Source: Nitrobacter sp963807355 (lineage in GTDB: Bacteria > Pseudomonadota > Alphaproteobacteria > Rhizobiales > Xanthobacteraceae). Taken from it: a DNA stretch of 64,000 nt. The notes under the pieces are model-generated. The model was not told where the DNA came from, ran no database searches, and saw only the letters and a program-made list of their open reading frames with translations. Position numbers and translations under genes: made by a program. This document shows positions 51,415 to 59,712 of this stretch, in pieces (position 1 is the stretch's first letter; every line of letters begins with the position of its first letter). The stretch covers positions 62,001-126,000 of the forward strand of contig CAWEBX010000013.1 of the NCBI GenBank assembly GCA_963807355.1. The letters are read 5' to 3'.

Positions 51415-52848
51415 ATGACACAGTTTGAATCCTCCCGCGCTACGGTCCATATCGTCGGCGCCGGCCTGGCCGGTTCGGAAGCCGCTTGGCAGGTCGCGAG
51501 TCAGGGCGTTCGAGTGATGCTGCACGAGATGCGACCGTACCGAATGACCGCGGCGCACCGGACCGACGGGCTGGCGGAGCTGGTCTGTTCAAATTCGTTC
51601 CGGTCCGATGATGCTTCCAACAATGCTGTCGGACTTTTACATGCCGAGATGCGCCGGCTAGGGTCGCTGATCATGCGCTGCGCCGATGCTAATCAGGTTC
51701 CGGCAGGCGGCGCGCTCGCAGTGGATCGCGATGGCTTTTCCGCTGCGGTCACCGAAGCTCTTGACGCCCATCCGCTGATCGAGATCGACCGTGCTGAAAT
51801 CGATGGCTTGCCACCCGCGGATTGGAGCAACGTCATCGTCGCCACGGGTCCCCTCACCTCGGCCCCTCTCGCCGCCGCGATCCGCGCATTGACCGACGAA
51901 TCCGCGCTCGCCTTTTTCGACGCAATCGCGCCAATTGTTCATCGCGACTCCATCGATATGTCGAAAGCCTGGTTCCAGTCTCGTTATGACAAGGCTGGTC
52001 CGGCCGGCAACGGCGCCGATTACATCAATTGTCCGCTGACCGAAGCGCAGTATCACGCCTTTGTGGACGCGCTGCTTGAGGGCGAGAAGGTCGATTTCAA
52101 AGACTGGGAAACCGATACCCCCTACTTCGACGGCTGCCTGCCGATCGAGGTCATGGCCGAACGCGGCCGCGAAACTCTGCGCTACGGTCCGATGAAGCCG
52201 GTAGGCCTTACCAATCCGCACGATCCCACCACCAAGCCCTACGCCGTCGTCCAGTTGCGACAGGACAACAGACTGGGCACGCTTTACAATATCGTTGGCT
52301 TTCAGACCAAACTGAAACATGGCGCGCAAACTCGCATCTTCCGCACCATTCCCGGTCTTGAAGGCGCGGAGTTTGCCCGCCTCGGCGGCTTGCATCGCAA
52401 CACATTTCTGAACTCGCCGAAGCTCCTTGACACCCAGTTACGGCTGCGTGCCGAGCCGCGGCTGCGCTTTGCGGGTCAAATGACCGGGTGCGAAGGTTAC
52501 GTGGAATCCGCCGCTATGGGACTGATAGCCGGACTCTATGCCGCGGCGGATGCACGGACACACACGTTTGAGGCCCCGCCGCAGACGACGGCATTGGGCG
52601 CGCTGCTCGGCCACATCACGGGCGGCCACATCGAGACCATTGACGCGGGACCGCGCTCGTTCCAGCCGATGAACATCAATTTCGGATTGTTTCCCCCGCT
52701 CGCTAGTCCACCAAACAAAAAACCGGACGGCACTCGTTTGCGCGGCAACGAAAAGGCAATCGCAAAAAAACAGACGATCTGCGCGCGCGCGCTGTCGGAC
52801 CTCGATCGCTGGATCGCGAATGCACTTCCTCCGGCAGCTGCGGCATAG
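51415..52848 (+). CDS. trmFO: Folate-dependent tRNA (uracil-54-C5) methyltransferase
   Basis: The 477-residue protein starts with the FAD-binding VGAGLAGSEAAWQVASQG. LHEMRPYRMTAAHRTDGLAE, LVCSNSFRSDD and the C-terminal GQMTGCEGYVESAAMGLIAG are TrmFO hallmarks. The Cys in GCEGYVES is thought to act in catalysis. It uses methylenetetrahydrofolate and FADH2 to make ribothymidine at position 54 of tRNAs. It replaces the SAM-dependent TrmA, as in most Alphaproteobacteria. Confidence 0.96.
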   Translation: MTQFESSRATVHIVGAGLAGSEAAWQVASQGVRVMLHEMRPYRMTAAHRTDGLAELVCSNSFRSDDASNNAVGLLHAEMRRLGSLIMRCADANQVPAGGALAVDRDGFSAAVTEALDAHPLIEIDRAEIDGLPPADWSNVIVATGPLTSAPLAAAIRALTDESALAFFDAIAPIVHRDSIDMSKAWFQSRYDKAGPAGNGADYINCPLTEAQYHAFVDALLEGEKVDFKDWETDTPYFDGCLPIEVMAERGRETLRYGPMKPVGLTNPHDPTTKPYAVVQLRQDNRLGTLYNIVGFQTKLKHGAQTRIFRTIPGLEGAEFARLGGLHRNTFLNSPKLLDTQLRLRAEPRLRFAGQMTGCEGYVESAAMGLIAGLYAAADARTHTFEAPPQTTALGALLGHITGGHIETIDAGPRSFQPMNINFGLFPPLASPPNKKPDGTRLRGNEKAIAKKQTICARALSDLDRWIANALPPAAAA

Positions 52849-52876
52849 GTTCAACACGCCATCTCCAGGATCATTC

Positions 52877-53977
52877 ATGTCACTTCCAAAGCAGGACGCA
52901 GCATTCCTGTCCACGAGCTGGACTGAAGGAGTCCTGCTGAAGCGCGACGTGTTTTCGACCGTGGAGCGCGGGCGGCTTCGGACAGCCTCCGGCGAGATCA
53001 ACGCGGTGCTGCGGCGCCTCGATCAGGTGCCCTGGTGGTCGCACCTTGTGGCGAGGCATTTGTTCGAGCGGGAACGTAAGGCGCTGACGCTAGCTCGCGA
53101 TCTCGGCGTCGGCCCAAAACTTTTGTGGAGCGGCCGCAGCGCATTGGTGCGAGACTTCATCGATGGCGTGGCGCTGCATCTCGCCAGACCCCACGGCGAC
53201 TTATCCTACTTCCGATCGGCCAAGGCAGCGCTGCGCAAGTTGCATCGCGCCGGCATATGCCACAATGATCTTGCCAAGGAACAGAACTGGCTGCGCGGCA
53301 ACGAAGGCAACGCCTATCTGACGGACTTCCAGCTCGCTGCGTGCTTCAAACGGCGATCACGTCTGTTTCGCATCGCGGCTTACGAAGACCTACGGCATCT
53401 TCTCAAACACAAGCGCACTTATGCGCCCGACGCCCTGACGCCACGCGAGCGTAAATTACTTGAGCGAAAGTCGGTCATTGCGCGCTTTTGGCTGATGACC
53501 GGCAAAAAGGTCTACCAAGCCGTCACGCGCGGCCTGTTCAGTTTCACCGACCGCGAAGGCGGGGGCCGACGTCTTGTCAACGATGCTCCTGTGCTGGTCG
53601 CGCGCATCAGGGAAAATCCTGCGGTGCGGGATGCCGCCATCGTTGCCTTCGCGGACCGCCGCAGCGGTGTCGGACTTTACGCCTTTGTCGAGGCAGACCT
53701 GCCCGGGCTCGAAGCGCGGTTGCGTTCCACGCTCGCCGCTGCAAACGAGCCGAAACCCCCGGAGCACATCCAGGTCGTTTCGCGCCTTCCACGCGGTGCC
53801 GGCGGCAAAGTGCGCACCGAAATCCTGCAACTCATCGCAATGAATCAGATCGATCTGATTGAGCCGTTGATCACTAGTCCGGAAGATCGTGAGTTCTTCC
53901 GCGACATCCTGGGTAGCCGGAAAAACCTTCGAGACCGCTTCAACTTCGAATCGACCGACCGGGCGCTGCCTTCCTGA
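52877..53977 (+). CDS. Protein kinase-like domain fused to an ANL-ligase C-terminal domain
   Basis: From ATG 52877 the protein has 366 residues. Residues about 60-180 form a RIO/KdkA-like kinase core: GICHNDLAKEQN with catalytic D131 and N137, and LTDFQL with metal-binding D150 (DFQ replaces DFG). A basic linker follows. Residues 238-322 read VARIRENPAVRDAAIVAFAD, GVGLYAFVEADLPGLE, EHIQVVSRLPRGAGGKVRTE: the mobile C-terminal subdomain of acyl-CoA synthetases, including the A10-type Lys (K311). The adenylation core is absent. The fusion suggests control of, or recruitment by, an acyl-adenylating partner. It begins 28 bases after trmFO. Confidence 0.75.
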   Translation: MSLPKQDAAFLSTSWTEGVLLKRDVFSTVERGRLRTASGEINAVLRRLDQVPWWSHLVARHLFERERKALTLARDLGVGPKLLWSGRSALVRDFIDGVALHLARPHGDLSYFRSAKAALRKLHRAGICHNDLAKEQNWLRGNEGNAYLTDFQLAACFKRRSRLFRIAAYEDLRHLLKHKRTYAPDALTPRERKLLERKSVIARFWLMTGKKVYQAVTRGLFSFTDREGGGRRLVNDAPVLVARIRENPAVRDAAIVAFADRRSGVGLYAFVEADLPGLEARLRSTLAAANEPKPPEHIQVVSRLPRGAGGKVRTEILQLIAMNQIDLIEPLITSPEDREFFRDILGSRKNLRDRFNFESTDRALPS

Positions 53978-53998
53978 ACGCGCTCAACGGCTATATCA

Positions 53999-54085
53999 AG
54001 CGAAGTGGATACCGGTTCGCGTGAAGAAAACGCGTCAAATCAAAAAGATAAAGTCTTTCACCGTTCCGTAAAGCGGTGAAAGATT
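53999..54085. repeat. REP-like palindromic repeat (Bradyrhizobium type)
   Basis: The element begins GCGAAGTGGATACCGGTTCG and contains a small hairpin CGCGT-GAAGAAA-ACGCG. It ends in the perfect inverted repeat TCTTTCACCG (54054-54063) and CGGTGAAAGA (54074-54083). I recognise this as a family found many times between genes of Bradyrhizobium and relatives. A related TCTTTCACCG stands at about 21091-21100, after the GrlR-like gene. Its right part overlaps the 3' end of the next gene. Confidence 0.65.
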
Positions 54086-54939
54086 CTAAACGGCCGAGTG
54101 CGCGATGCCCGCCACATGATCCACAGGATACGCAGCCGCGACGCGGGCCGCGGCACAAAGGGATTGATGTCAGGACTGATGACATCGGTCAGTGCGCGGC
54201 GCACAATCACCAATGGAAGATAGACACCGCGAGACTGCGGCGGCAGGTTGGGCAGTAGACCCAGCGCCACCTCCAGATGCGACCGCGCTTCATCGGCCAG
54301 TTTGCCAATGGCCGCGCGAATTGAAGGCGTGTCCCGGCCCGCGAACATCTGTTCCATATCGACGCCGTGCTGCTCCAGCAACGGCAGCGGCACATACGAC
54401 TGCCGCCGCGAAACGTCAAAACCGAACTTGGCGATAACCCGCGCCATGCCGTCCGCGAGACCAGCGTGTCGCGCCAGATGATCCGTCTCGTCTGATCGGT
54501 GTCCGACGACGCGCGAGGCCAGCGAAAACAGCGCGCACGATGTATTTTCGAGGTATCGTTCTAACGCCCTCATGTCCGGCATCGGATCGTTGTAGAGATC
54601 GAACTGATGTGCCTCGATCAGTCGCGACAACAGCTCGACCGGTAGACCATGATCCCGGATCGCTAGCAAAAGTTCTGCCGCGACTGGATTACCTTCAACG
54701 CCGCCATGTCCAGCGCCGCTAACCATATCGATCCACCATTGCAGGCGGATTTCGCCTGGCAACGGCTGGGTGACCTGCTCTCGTACCCTGACGATCTCCA
54801 CGTTGAAAGCAAAGAGAGCCAGCAGAGCACGACGACACCGGAGCGGTGCGAACAAAGTCGTTGCATAGTTGTCGAAATCATGAGTTCGCACGAGTTCCGC
54901 GCAAAACGCCGCGGATGTGTTCTCAGTTGTACAGTCCAT
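54058..54939 (-). CDS. Squalene/phytoene synthase-fold protein, NDUFAF6-like
   Basis: From ATG 54939 it has 293 residues (a start 33 bases upstream is in frame). FCAELVRTHDFDNYATTLFA, RRALLALFAFNVEIVRVREQ and QFDLYNDPMPDMRALERYLE belong to the isoprenoid synthase fold. The Asp-rich motifs needed for prenyl transfer are weak (DLYND is present, the second DxxxD is not clear). Alphaproteobacterial proteins of this type are relatives of the complex I assembly factor NDUFAF6. It follows the secDF-Mth938 group on the same strand. The last dozen codons are supplied by a REP-like repeat. Confidence 0.8.
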   Translation of the reverse strand: MDCTTENTSAAFCAELVRTHDFDNYATTLFAPLRCRRALLALFAFNVEIVRVREQVTQPLPGEIRLQWWIDMVSGAGHGGVEGNPVAAELLLAIRDHGLPVELLSRLIEAHQFDLYNDPMPDMRALERYLENTSCALFSLASRVVGHRSDETDHLARHAGLADGMARVIAKFGFDVSRRQSYVPLPLLEQHGVDMEQMFAGRDTPSIRAAIGKLADEARSHLEVALGLLPNLPPQSRGVYLPLVIVRRALTDVISPDINPFVPRPASRLRILWIMWRASRTRPFRIFHRFTER

Positions 54940-55051
54940 GACACCACAATCATGCGCGCTAGAGTTTTTCAACCTGTAGGAGGCTCATTGACATGACGCT
55001 TGCCACTATACGGTATCAGCGCCGTCAGGCGCTGCCGATGGCGTGAGGCAA

Positions 55052-55438
55052 TCATGGAACAGCTATCAGCGCCGCCGCGACCCTACGCCGTTCGCCCAGC
55101 ATAATGTTGTAAGTCCGTATCGCCGGTCCCGTGAGCATGGTGTCTACTCCGATGCTAACGCGGCGCAGGGCTCTGCGCAGCTCGGTGGGAACAAGCCAGA
55201 CCTCTGTCCCGGTACCGATTAACAACGTATCGATTAGAGGCGAGCCCGCAAACACACGCGCCAGCGCATGACGATCGATGTCATCCGCGCGCGTTACGGG
55301 CCATGCCCAGACGCCGTCCGGCAGGCAAAGTAGCGAACCGCGATGCGACATGGTGTCGAAGCGAAAGCCGCCGTTGCCATAGGCCTCGATGACGGCCGGC
55401 CGCGGAAGGTGCGGCACGCCCGGCGGGTCGGCACTCAC
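55052..55438 (-). CDS. Mth938-domain protein, NDUFAF3-like
   Basis: The 128-residue protein has IEAYGNGGFRFDTMSHRGSL, LCLPDGVWAWPVTRADDIDR, LIDTLLIGTGTEVWLVPTEL and AIRTYNIMLGERRRVAAALI, the full Mth938 fold. The human homologue NDUFAF3 assembles complex I. The ATG overlaps the secF stop by four bases, and the same link to secDF is known in other Alphaproteobacteria. With the NDUFAF6-like gene just downstream it forms a possible respiratory assembly pair. Confidence 0.88.
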   Translation of the reverse strand: MSADPPGVPHLPRPAVIEAYGNGGFRFDTMSHRGSLLCLPDGVWAWPVTRADDIDRHALARVFAGSPLIDTLLIGTGTEVWLVPTELRRALRRVSIGVDTMLTGPAIRTYNIMLGERRRVAAALIAVP

Positions 55439-56475
55439 GGCTTTGCTGGCTTCTGCGATTTAGCCGGCTTCTCGGGTTTGGCCGGCTTCTCCTCGACATC
55501 GGCACGGCTCTCGCCGACGCCAAGGTAGATCAAAATCGGAGCCGCGATAAAGATTGAGGTGTAGGTGCCGACCAGCACCACGCCGAAGGTCATCACCGCG
55601 GTGAAGCTGTGGATGGCCGGTCCGCCGAACAGCAGCAAAGCGACCAGCGCCAGGGTCACCGTGACGTGAGTGATGATCGAGCGCGAAAGCGTCGAGTTGA
55701 TGGACGCGTTGAGCAGTTCGGGCATCGGCATTTTCTTGTAACGCCGCAGCATTTCGCGGATCCGGTCGTAAATAACGACGGTGTCGTTGAGCGAGTAGCC
55801 GAGAATTGTCAAAAGCGCCGCGATGCTGGTGAGGTCGAAGTCGACCTGCGAAATCGACATAAAGCCGATGGTCAGCACAATGTCATGAACGTTCGCGACC
55901 ATGGCGCCGAGCGCAAACTGCCACTCAAACCGGAACCAGAGATACATCAGGATGCCGAGGATCGCCAGCATCAGGCCGACCATGCCGTAGGCAAGGAGTT
56001 CGCCGGACACCCGCGGCCCGACCACCTCAACCCTGCGATAGTTGACGCTGTCGCCCAGCGCGCCGCGCACCTTCTGCACCGCAGCCTGCTGTGCGGCGTC
56101 TCCGCCTGGCTGCTCAGCGACGCGGATCAGAACTTCCGTCGGGCCGCCGAACTGTTGAAGCTGGACATCGCCGAGGCCGAGACCGTTCAGCGTCGAGCGC
56201 ATCGCCGCGATATCAACCTCGCCCGACTTCGCTTGCACCTCGAGCAGCGTGCCGCCCTTGAAGTCGATGCCGAAATTCAAGCCATGCGTGAAGAACAACG
56301 TGATCGCGACGATCGAAAGCACGGCGGAAATCGGAAAGCTGATGCGGCGGAAGCGCGTGAAATCGAAACGCGTGTCGTCGGGAACGATCCGCAGCGAAGG
56401 CAGCAGGCCGAAGCAACTGACGATGGTCAGTACGACGATGAGGGCACCGAGCCCGAGTAAAATCCATTGGGTCAC
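55435..56475 (-). CDS. secF: Protein translocase subunit SecF
   Basis: It has 346 residues with six membrane helices. FDFTRFRRISFPISAVLSIV and LNFGIDFKGGTLLEVQAKSG mark the SecF N-terminus. The conserved block LTILGYSLNDTVVIYDRIRE lies in helix 4. A C-terminal tail of Lys/Pro/Glu repeats (EEKPAKPEKPAKSQ) is unusual but common in relatives. With SecD it uses the proton gradient to help complete preprotein export. It is 16 bases after secD. Confidence 0.95.
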   Translation of the reverse strand: MTQWILLGLGALIVVLTIVSCFGLLPSLRIVPDDTRFDFTRFRRISFPISAVLSIVAITLFFTHGLNFGIDFKGGTLLEVQAKSGEVDIAAMRSTLNGLGLGDVQLQQFGGPTEVLIRVAEQPGGDAAQQAAVQKVRGALGDSVNYRRVEVVGPRVSGELLAYGMVGLMLAILGILMYLWFRFEWQFALGAMVANVHDIVLTIGFMSISQVDFDLTSIAALLTILGYSLNDTVVIYDRIREMLRRYKKMPMPELLNASINSTLSRSIITHVTVTLALVALLLFGGPAIHSFTAVMTFGVVLVGTYTSIFIAAPILIYLGVGESRADVEEKPAKPEKPAKSQKPAKP

Positions 56476-56491
56476 AGCCGGCTCCGGGTCA

Positions 56492-58093
56492 TCAGATCGG
56501 CACGGTTTGCGGTCGCTTCCAGCGCACCCAGGTCGCGACGATCAGCCGGGTCACCTCGAATGCAGTGAACACCGTTGTAATGATGCCGATACCTAGCGTT
56601 ACGGCGAACCCGCGCACCGGGCCGGTGCCGATATAAAACAACACGGCGGCAGCGATGAACGTCGTGATGTTGGAATCCAGAATCGTTGCCAGCGCCCGCT
56701 TGAAGCCGGCGTCGATGGCCGAAATAGCAGTACGACCGCCACGGATTTCTTCACGGATGCGTTCATAGATCAACACGTTGGAATCGACCGCGATACCCAC
56801 CGTCAGCACGATGCCGGCAATGCCGGGCAGCGTCAGTGTCGCGTTCAGCAACGATAGCACGCCGAAGATCATGGCGACGTTGATGGCGACTGCGATGTTG
56901 GCAAATACCCCGAACAGCCGATAAGTCAGCAGCATAAACAGGATCACCATGATCGATCCGACATAGGCGGCGAGTTCGCCCTTTTCGATCGAATCCTGTC
57001 CGAGGCCGGGTCCGACGGTGCGCTCCTCGATGATTGTCAGCGGCGCCGGCAACGCGCCGGCACGCAGCAAGATCGCAAGATCGTTGGCCTCCTGCACCGT
57101 GAAATTCCCGGAAATCTGACCGGAGCCGCCGGTGATCGGTTCGCGGATGACCGGCGCCGAAATCACCTCATTGTCGAGGATGATGGCGAACGGCTGTCCG
57201 ACATTTTCGGTCGTCGCCTGCGAGAATTTTCGCGCGCCGTTGCTGTTGAAGCGGAAAGTCACGATCGGCTCGCTGGTACGCGAATCGAATCCTGGCTGAG
57301 CATCGGTCAAATCGCCGCCGGAGACGAGCACCTGCTTTTTGATGACGTAAGGCGTCTTGGGCGCCTGCGAACTCATCAACACGTCGGAATCGGCAGGCAC
57401 CCGGCCCTGCACGGCCTGATCAGGAGAAACGCTCGAATCGACCATGCGGAAGTCCATCTTGGCGGTCTTGCCGAGGATTTCCTTCAGCCGCGTCGGGTCC
57501 TGCAATCCCGGCACCTGTACCAGAATGCGGTCGGCGCCCTGACGCTGGATCAGGGGCTCAACGGTGCCGAGTTCGTTGACGCGCTTCTCGATGATCTGAA
57601 TCGACTGTTCAACCGACTGGCGGATGCGGTCAGTGATGGCAGCCTGCGGCACCGTCAGGCGGATCAGCCCGCCGTCCGCGCTGCTGACTTCGAGGCTACG
57701 CTGGCCGTTCGAGCCGAGCAGACCTCCAAGCGGCTGCGATAACTCACGCAACTTGCCTAGCGCGGTCTGGAATTCCTCCTCTTTGCTGATACGGACCTCG
57801 ACGGCGCCATTCTTGGCGGCAAGGCCGGTATAAGCGATCCGTGCGTCGCGTAGCGTCTTGCGGGCGTCATCGCGAACCTGATCAAGTTTCTCTTTTTTGA
57901 CGTAGTTGGAATCGACCTCAAGCAGCAGATACGAACCGCCCTGAAGATCAAGTCCGAGCACGAGGTGGCGTTGCGCCCATTTCGGCCATGTCTTGACCTG
58001 TGCCTCGGGAAAGAAGTTTGGCACGGCGCACAGGCAGATCGCGAGAGCGGTCACGATGATCGCCAGCGCCTTCCACCGTGTAAAATACAACAT
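56492..58093 (-). CDS. secD: Protein translocase subunit SecD
   Basis: The 533-residue protein starts YFTRWKALAIIVTALAICLC and has RHLVLGLDLQGGSYLLLEVD, the P1 domain repeats (VNELGTVEPLIQRQGADRIL, VQVPGLQDPTRLKEILGKTA) and the six-helix membrane part with TLPGIAGIVLTVGIAVDSNV, LIYERIREE. It forms the SecDF export motor with SecF. YajC is encoded 42 bases upstream. Confidence 0.96.
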   Translation of the reverse strand: MLYFTRWKALAIIVTALAICLCAVPNFFPEAQVKTWPKWAQRHLVLGLDLQGGSYLLLEVDSNYVKKEKLDQVRDDARKTLRDARIAYTGLAAKNGAVEVRISKEEEFQTALGKLRELSQPLGGLLGSNGQRSLEVSSADGGLIRLTVPQAAITDRIRQSVEQSIQIIEKRVNELGTVEPLIQRQGADRILVQVPGLQDPTRLKEILGKTAKMDFRMVDSSVSPDQAVQGRVPADSDVLMSSQAPKTPYVIKKQVLVSGGDLTDAQPGFDSRTSEPIVTFRFNSNGARKFSQATTENVGQPFAIILDNEVISAPVIREPITGGSGQISGNFTVQEANDLAILLRAGALPAPLTIIEERTVGPGLGQDSIEKGELAAYVGSIMVILFMLLTYRLFGVFANIAVAINVAMIFGVLSLLNATLTLPGIAGIVLTVGIAVDSNVLIYERIREEIRGGRTAISAIDAGFKRALATILDSNITTFIAAAVLFYIGTGPVRGFAVTLGIGIITTVFTAFEVTRLIVATWVRWKRPQTVPI

Positions 58094-58135
58094 CGAGATA
58101 ACTCGTCAGATTCGAGGAATGATCGCCTGGACCAC

Positions 58136-58537
58136 CTAGCTCGCCGCGGCGTCGTCCTTGGAGCCATCTCCTTTAGCGGCGCCCTTTGCCGATTCACCTT
58201 TTGTCGGTTCGCCCTTGGCCGGCTCGCCCTTGGCGCGGACAATCGAAATCATCTGCCGCATTTGTCGCACCCGGACGCCGTCCGCGATCTCGAACTCGAT
58301 CTGGTCGTCATCCACCACTTTGGTGACCTTTCCGACGAGACCGCTTGACGTGATGACGGTGTCACCTCGACGGATATTTTTCACCAATTCGTTGTGCTCT
58401 TTCGCCTTCTTTTGCTGGGGCCGGATGATCAGAAAATACATAATGATGAAGATCAGCGCGAAGGGCAGCAACGACATCAACAAGTTGTTGGTGTCGGTGG
58501 CGCCGGCGGCCTGGGCAAAGGCAGGGGTAATAAACAT
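58136..58537 (-). CDS. yajC: Preprotein translocase subunit YajC
   Basis: ATG 58537 follows AAGGAA and gives 133 residues. One membrane helix (LLMSLLPFALIFIIMYFLII) precedes RPQQKKAKEHNELVKNIRRG and DTVITSSGLVGKV. The C-terminal 35 residues repeat KGEPAKGEPTKGESAKG-like units, a tail longer than in E. coli. It is the first gene of the yajC-secD-secF-Mth938 operon. Confidence 0.95.
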   Translation of the reverse strand: MFITPAFAQAAGATDTNNLLMSLLPFALIFIIMYFLIIRPQQKKAKEHNELVKNIRRGDTVITSSGLVGKVTKVVDDDQIEFEIADGVRVRQMRQMISIVRAKGEPAKGEPTKGESAKGAAKGDGSKDDAAAS

Positions 58538-58724
58538 TCGGGCTATTCCTTGGGAGCAAACCGGCACGAGCACAGAGTCAGGCCGATCAAGGGCAAATTC
58601 GCGCGGACTATAACGGCCACGGTCCCAATTGCAACGCCACCAGACCCTTGATCGGGCCTCATTATTCCGCTGCTTGCAGGAGCCAGGTCACCTCGCTAAG
58701 GGTGCGCGCTCAGGAAAGGCAAAG

Positions 58725-59696
58725 ATGGCAAAAAAGTCTCGGAAAACAAGCCTTCGAAAGACCCCTCTTAAGGCACCAGGAGATCACTCCGGTCGTCGGG
58801 GGGGCGCGACAAAAGGTCGGAAAGCGGCCGTTGCGTCCGATGCCGCGGACCGGATCGCCTGTGCTCTCGAAGTGATCGCCGCCGCCACGACTGCCGCCGC
58901 TGAACGGATCGACAATCACGCTGCAATGACGCGCGCCGACGCATTCGTCTGGCATCCTGACGGACGATTGATGCCGGTTTCGCGAGTCAGCCGCGTCGAT
59001 CTTGGCCTGCTCAAGAGCATCGACCGAGTGCGCGATATCCTGATGGAGAACACTGTTCGCTTTGCCAAGGGCCTGCCAGCGAACAATGCCCTGCTCTGGG
59101 GAGCGCGCGGCATGGGCAAGTCGTCGCTGGTGAAGGCGGCACATGCCAGTGTCAATGCCGAAGTCGGCGGCCTGCTCAAGCTGATCGAAATTCACCGCGA
59201 GGACATCGAAAGCCTGCCCGGCCTGATGGAACTGCTTCGCTCATCTGAGTTTCGTTTCATCGTATTTTGCGACGACCTGTCGTTCGACGGCAATGACGCT
59301 TCGTACAAGTCGCTGAAGGCCGCGCTCGAGGGCGGCATCGAAGGACGCCCCGGCAACGTCATCCTGTATGCGACATCAAACCGCCGTCACCTGCTGTCGC
59401 GCGACATGATCGAGAACGAGCGATCGACCGCGATCAATCCCGGCGAGGCCGTCGAGGAAAAGGTCTCACTATCCGACCGCTTCGGCCTTTGGCTCGGCTT
59501 TCATCAATGTAGCCAGGATGACTATCTCGCGATGGTGCGCGGATATTGTTCCCACTTCGGCATCAGGCTCGACGATGCTGAACTGAAACGGGAGGCGCTG
59601 GAATGGTCGGCCACGCGCGGCTCGCGTTCCGGCCGCGTTGCCTGGCAATTTACGCAGGAGCTCGCAGGCCGGCTTGGCGTGCGGATCGCGACGTAA
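58725..59696 (+). CDS. DUF815 AAA-type ATPase
   Basis: From ATG 58725, after AGGAAAG, the protein has 323 residues. A basic N-terminal tail is followed by RVDLGLLKSIDRVRDILMEN and Walker A GARGMGKSSLVKA near 136. The Walker B strand is FRFIVFCDDLSFD, and VILYATSNRRHLLSRDMIEN is sensor-like. CSQDDYLAMVRGYCSHFGI and ATRGSRSGRVAWQFTQELAG complete the DUF815 family. These are cytosolic ATPases of uncertain role, always single-copy in Rhizobiales and usually beside yajC. Confidence 0.88.
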   Translation: MAKKSRKTSLRKTPLKAPGDHSGRRGGATKGRKAAVASDAADRIACALEVIAAATTAAAERIDNHAAMTRADAFVWHPDGRLMPVSRVSRVDLGLLKSIDRVRDILMENTVRFAKGLPANNALLWGARGMGKSSLVKAAHASVNAEVGGLLKLIEIHREDIESLPGLMELLRSSEFRFIVFCDDLSFDGNDASYKSLKAALEGGIEGRPGNVILYATSNRRHLLSRDMIENERSTAINPGEAVEEKVSLSDRFGLWLGFHQCSQDDYLAMVRGYCSHFGIRLDDAELKREALEWSATRGSRSGRVAWQFTQELAGRLGVRIAT

Positions 59697-59712
59697 TCGA
59701 CCTGCCGCAAAT

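Noticed and set aside
55609..56460. 283-codon frame antisense to secF
   Set aside because: It is a shadow frame, rich in His/Arg/Asp, of a certain gene.
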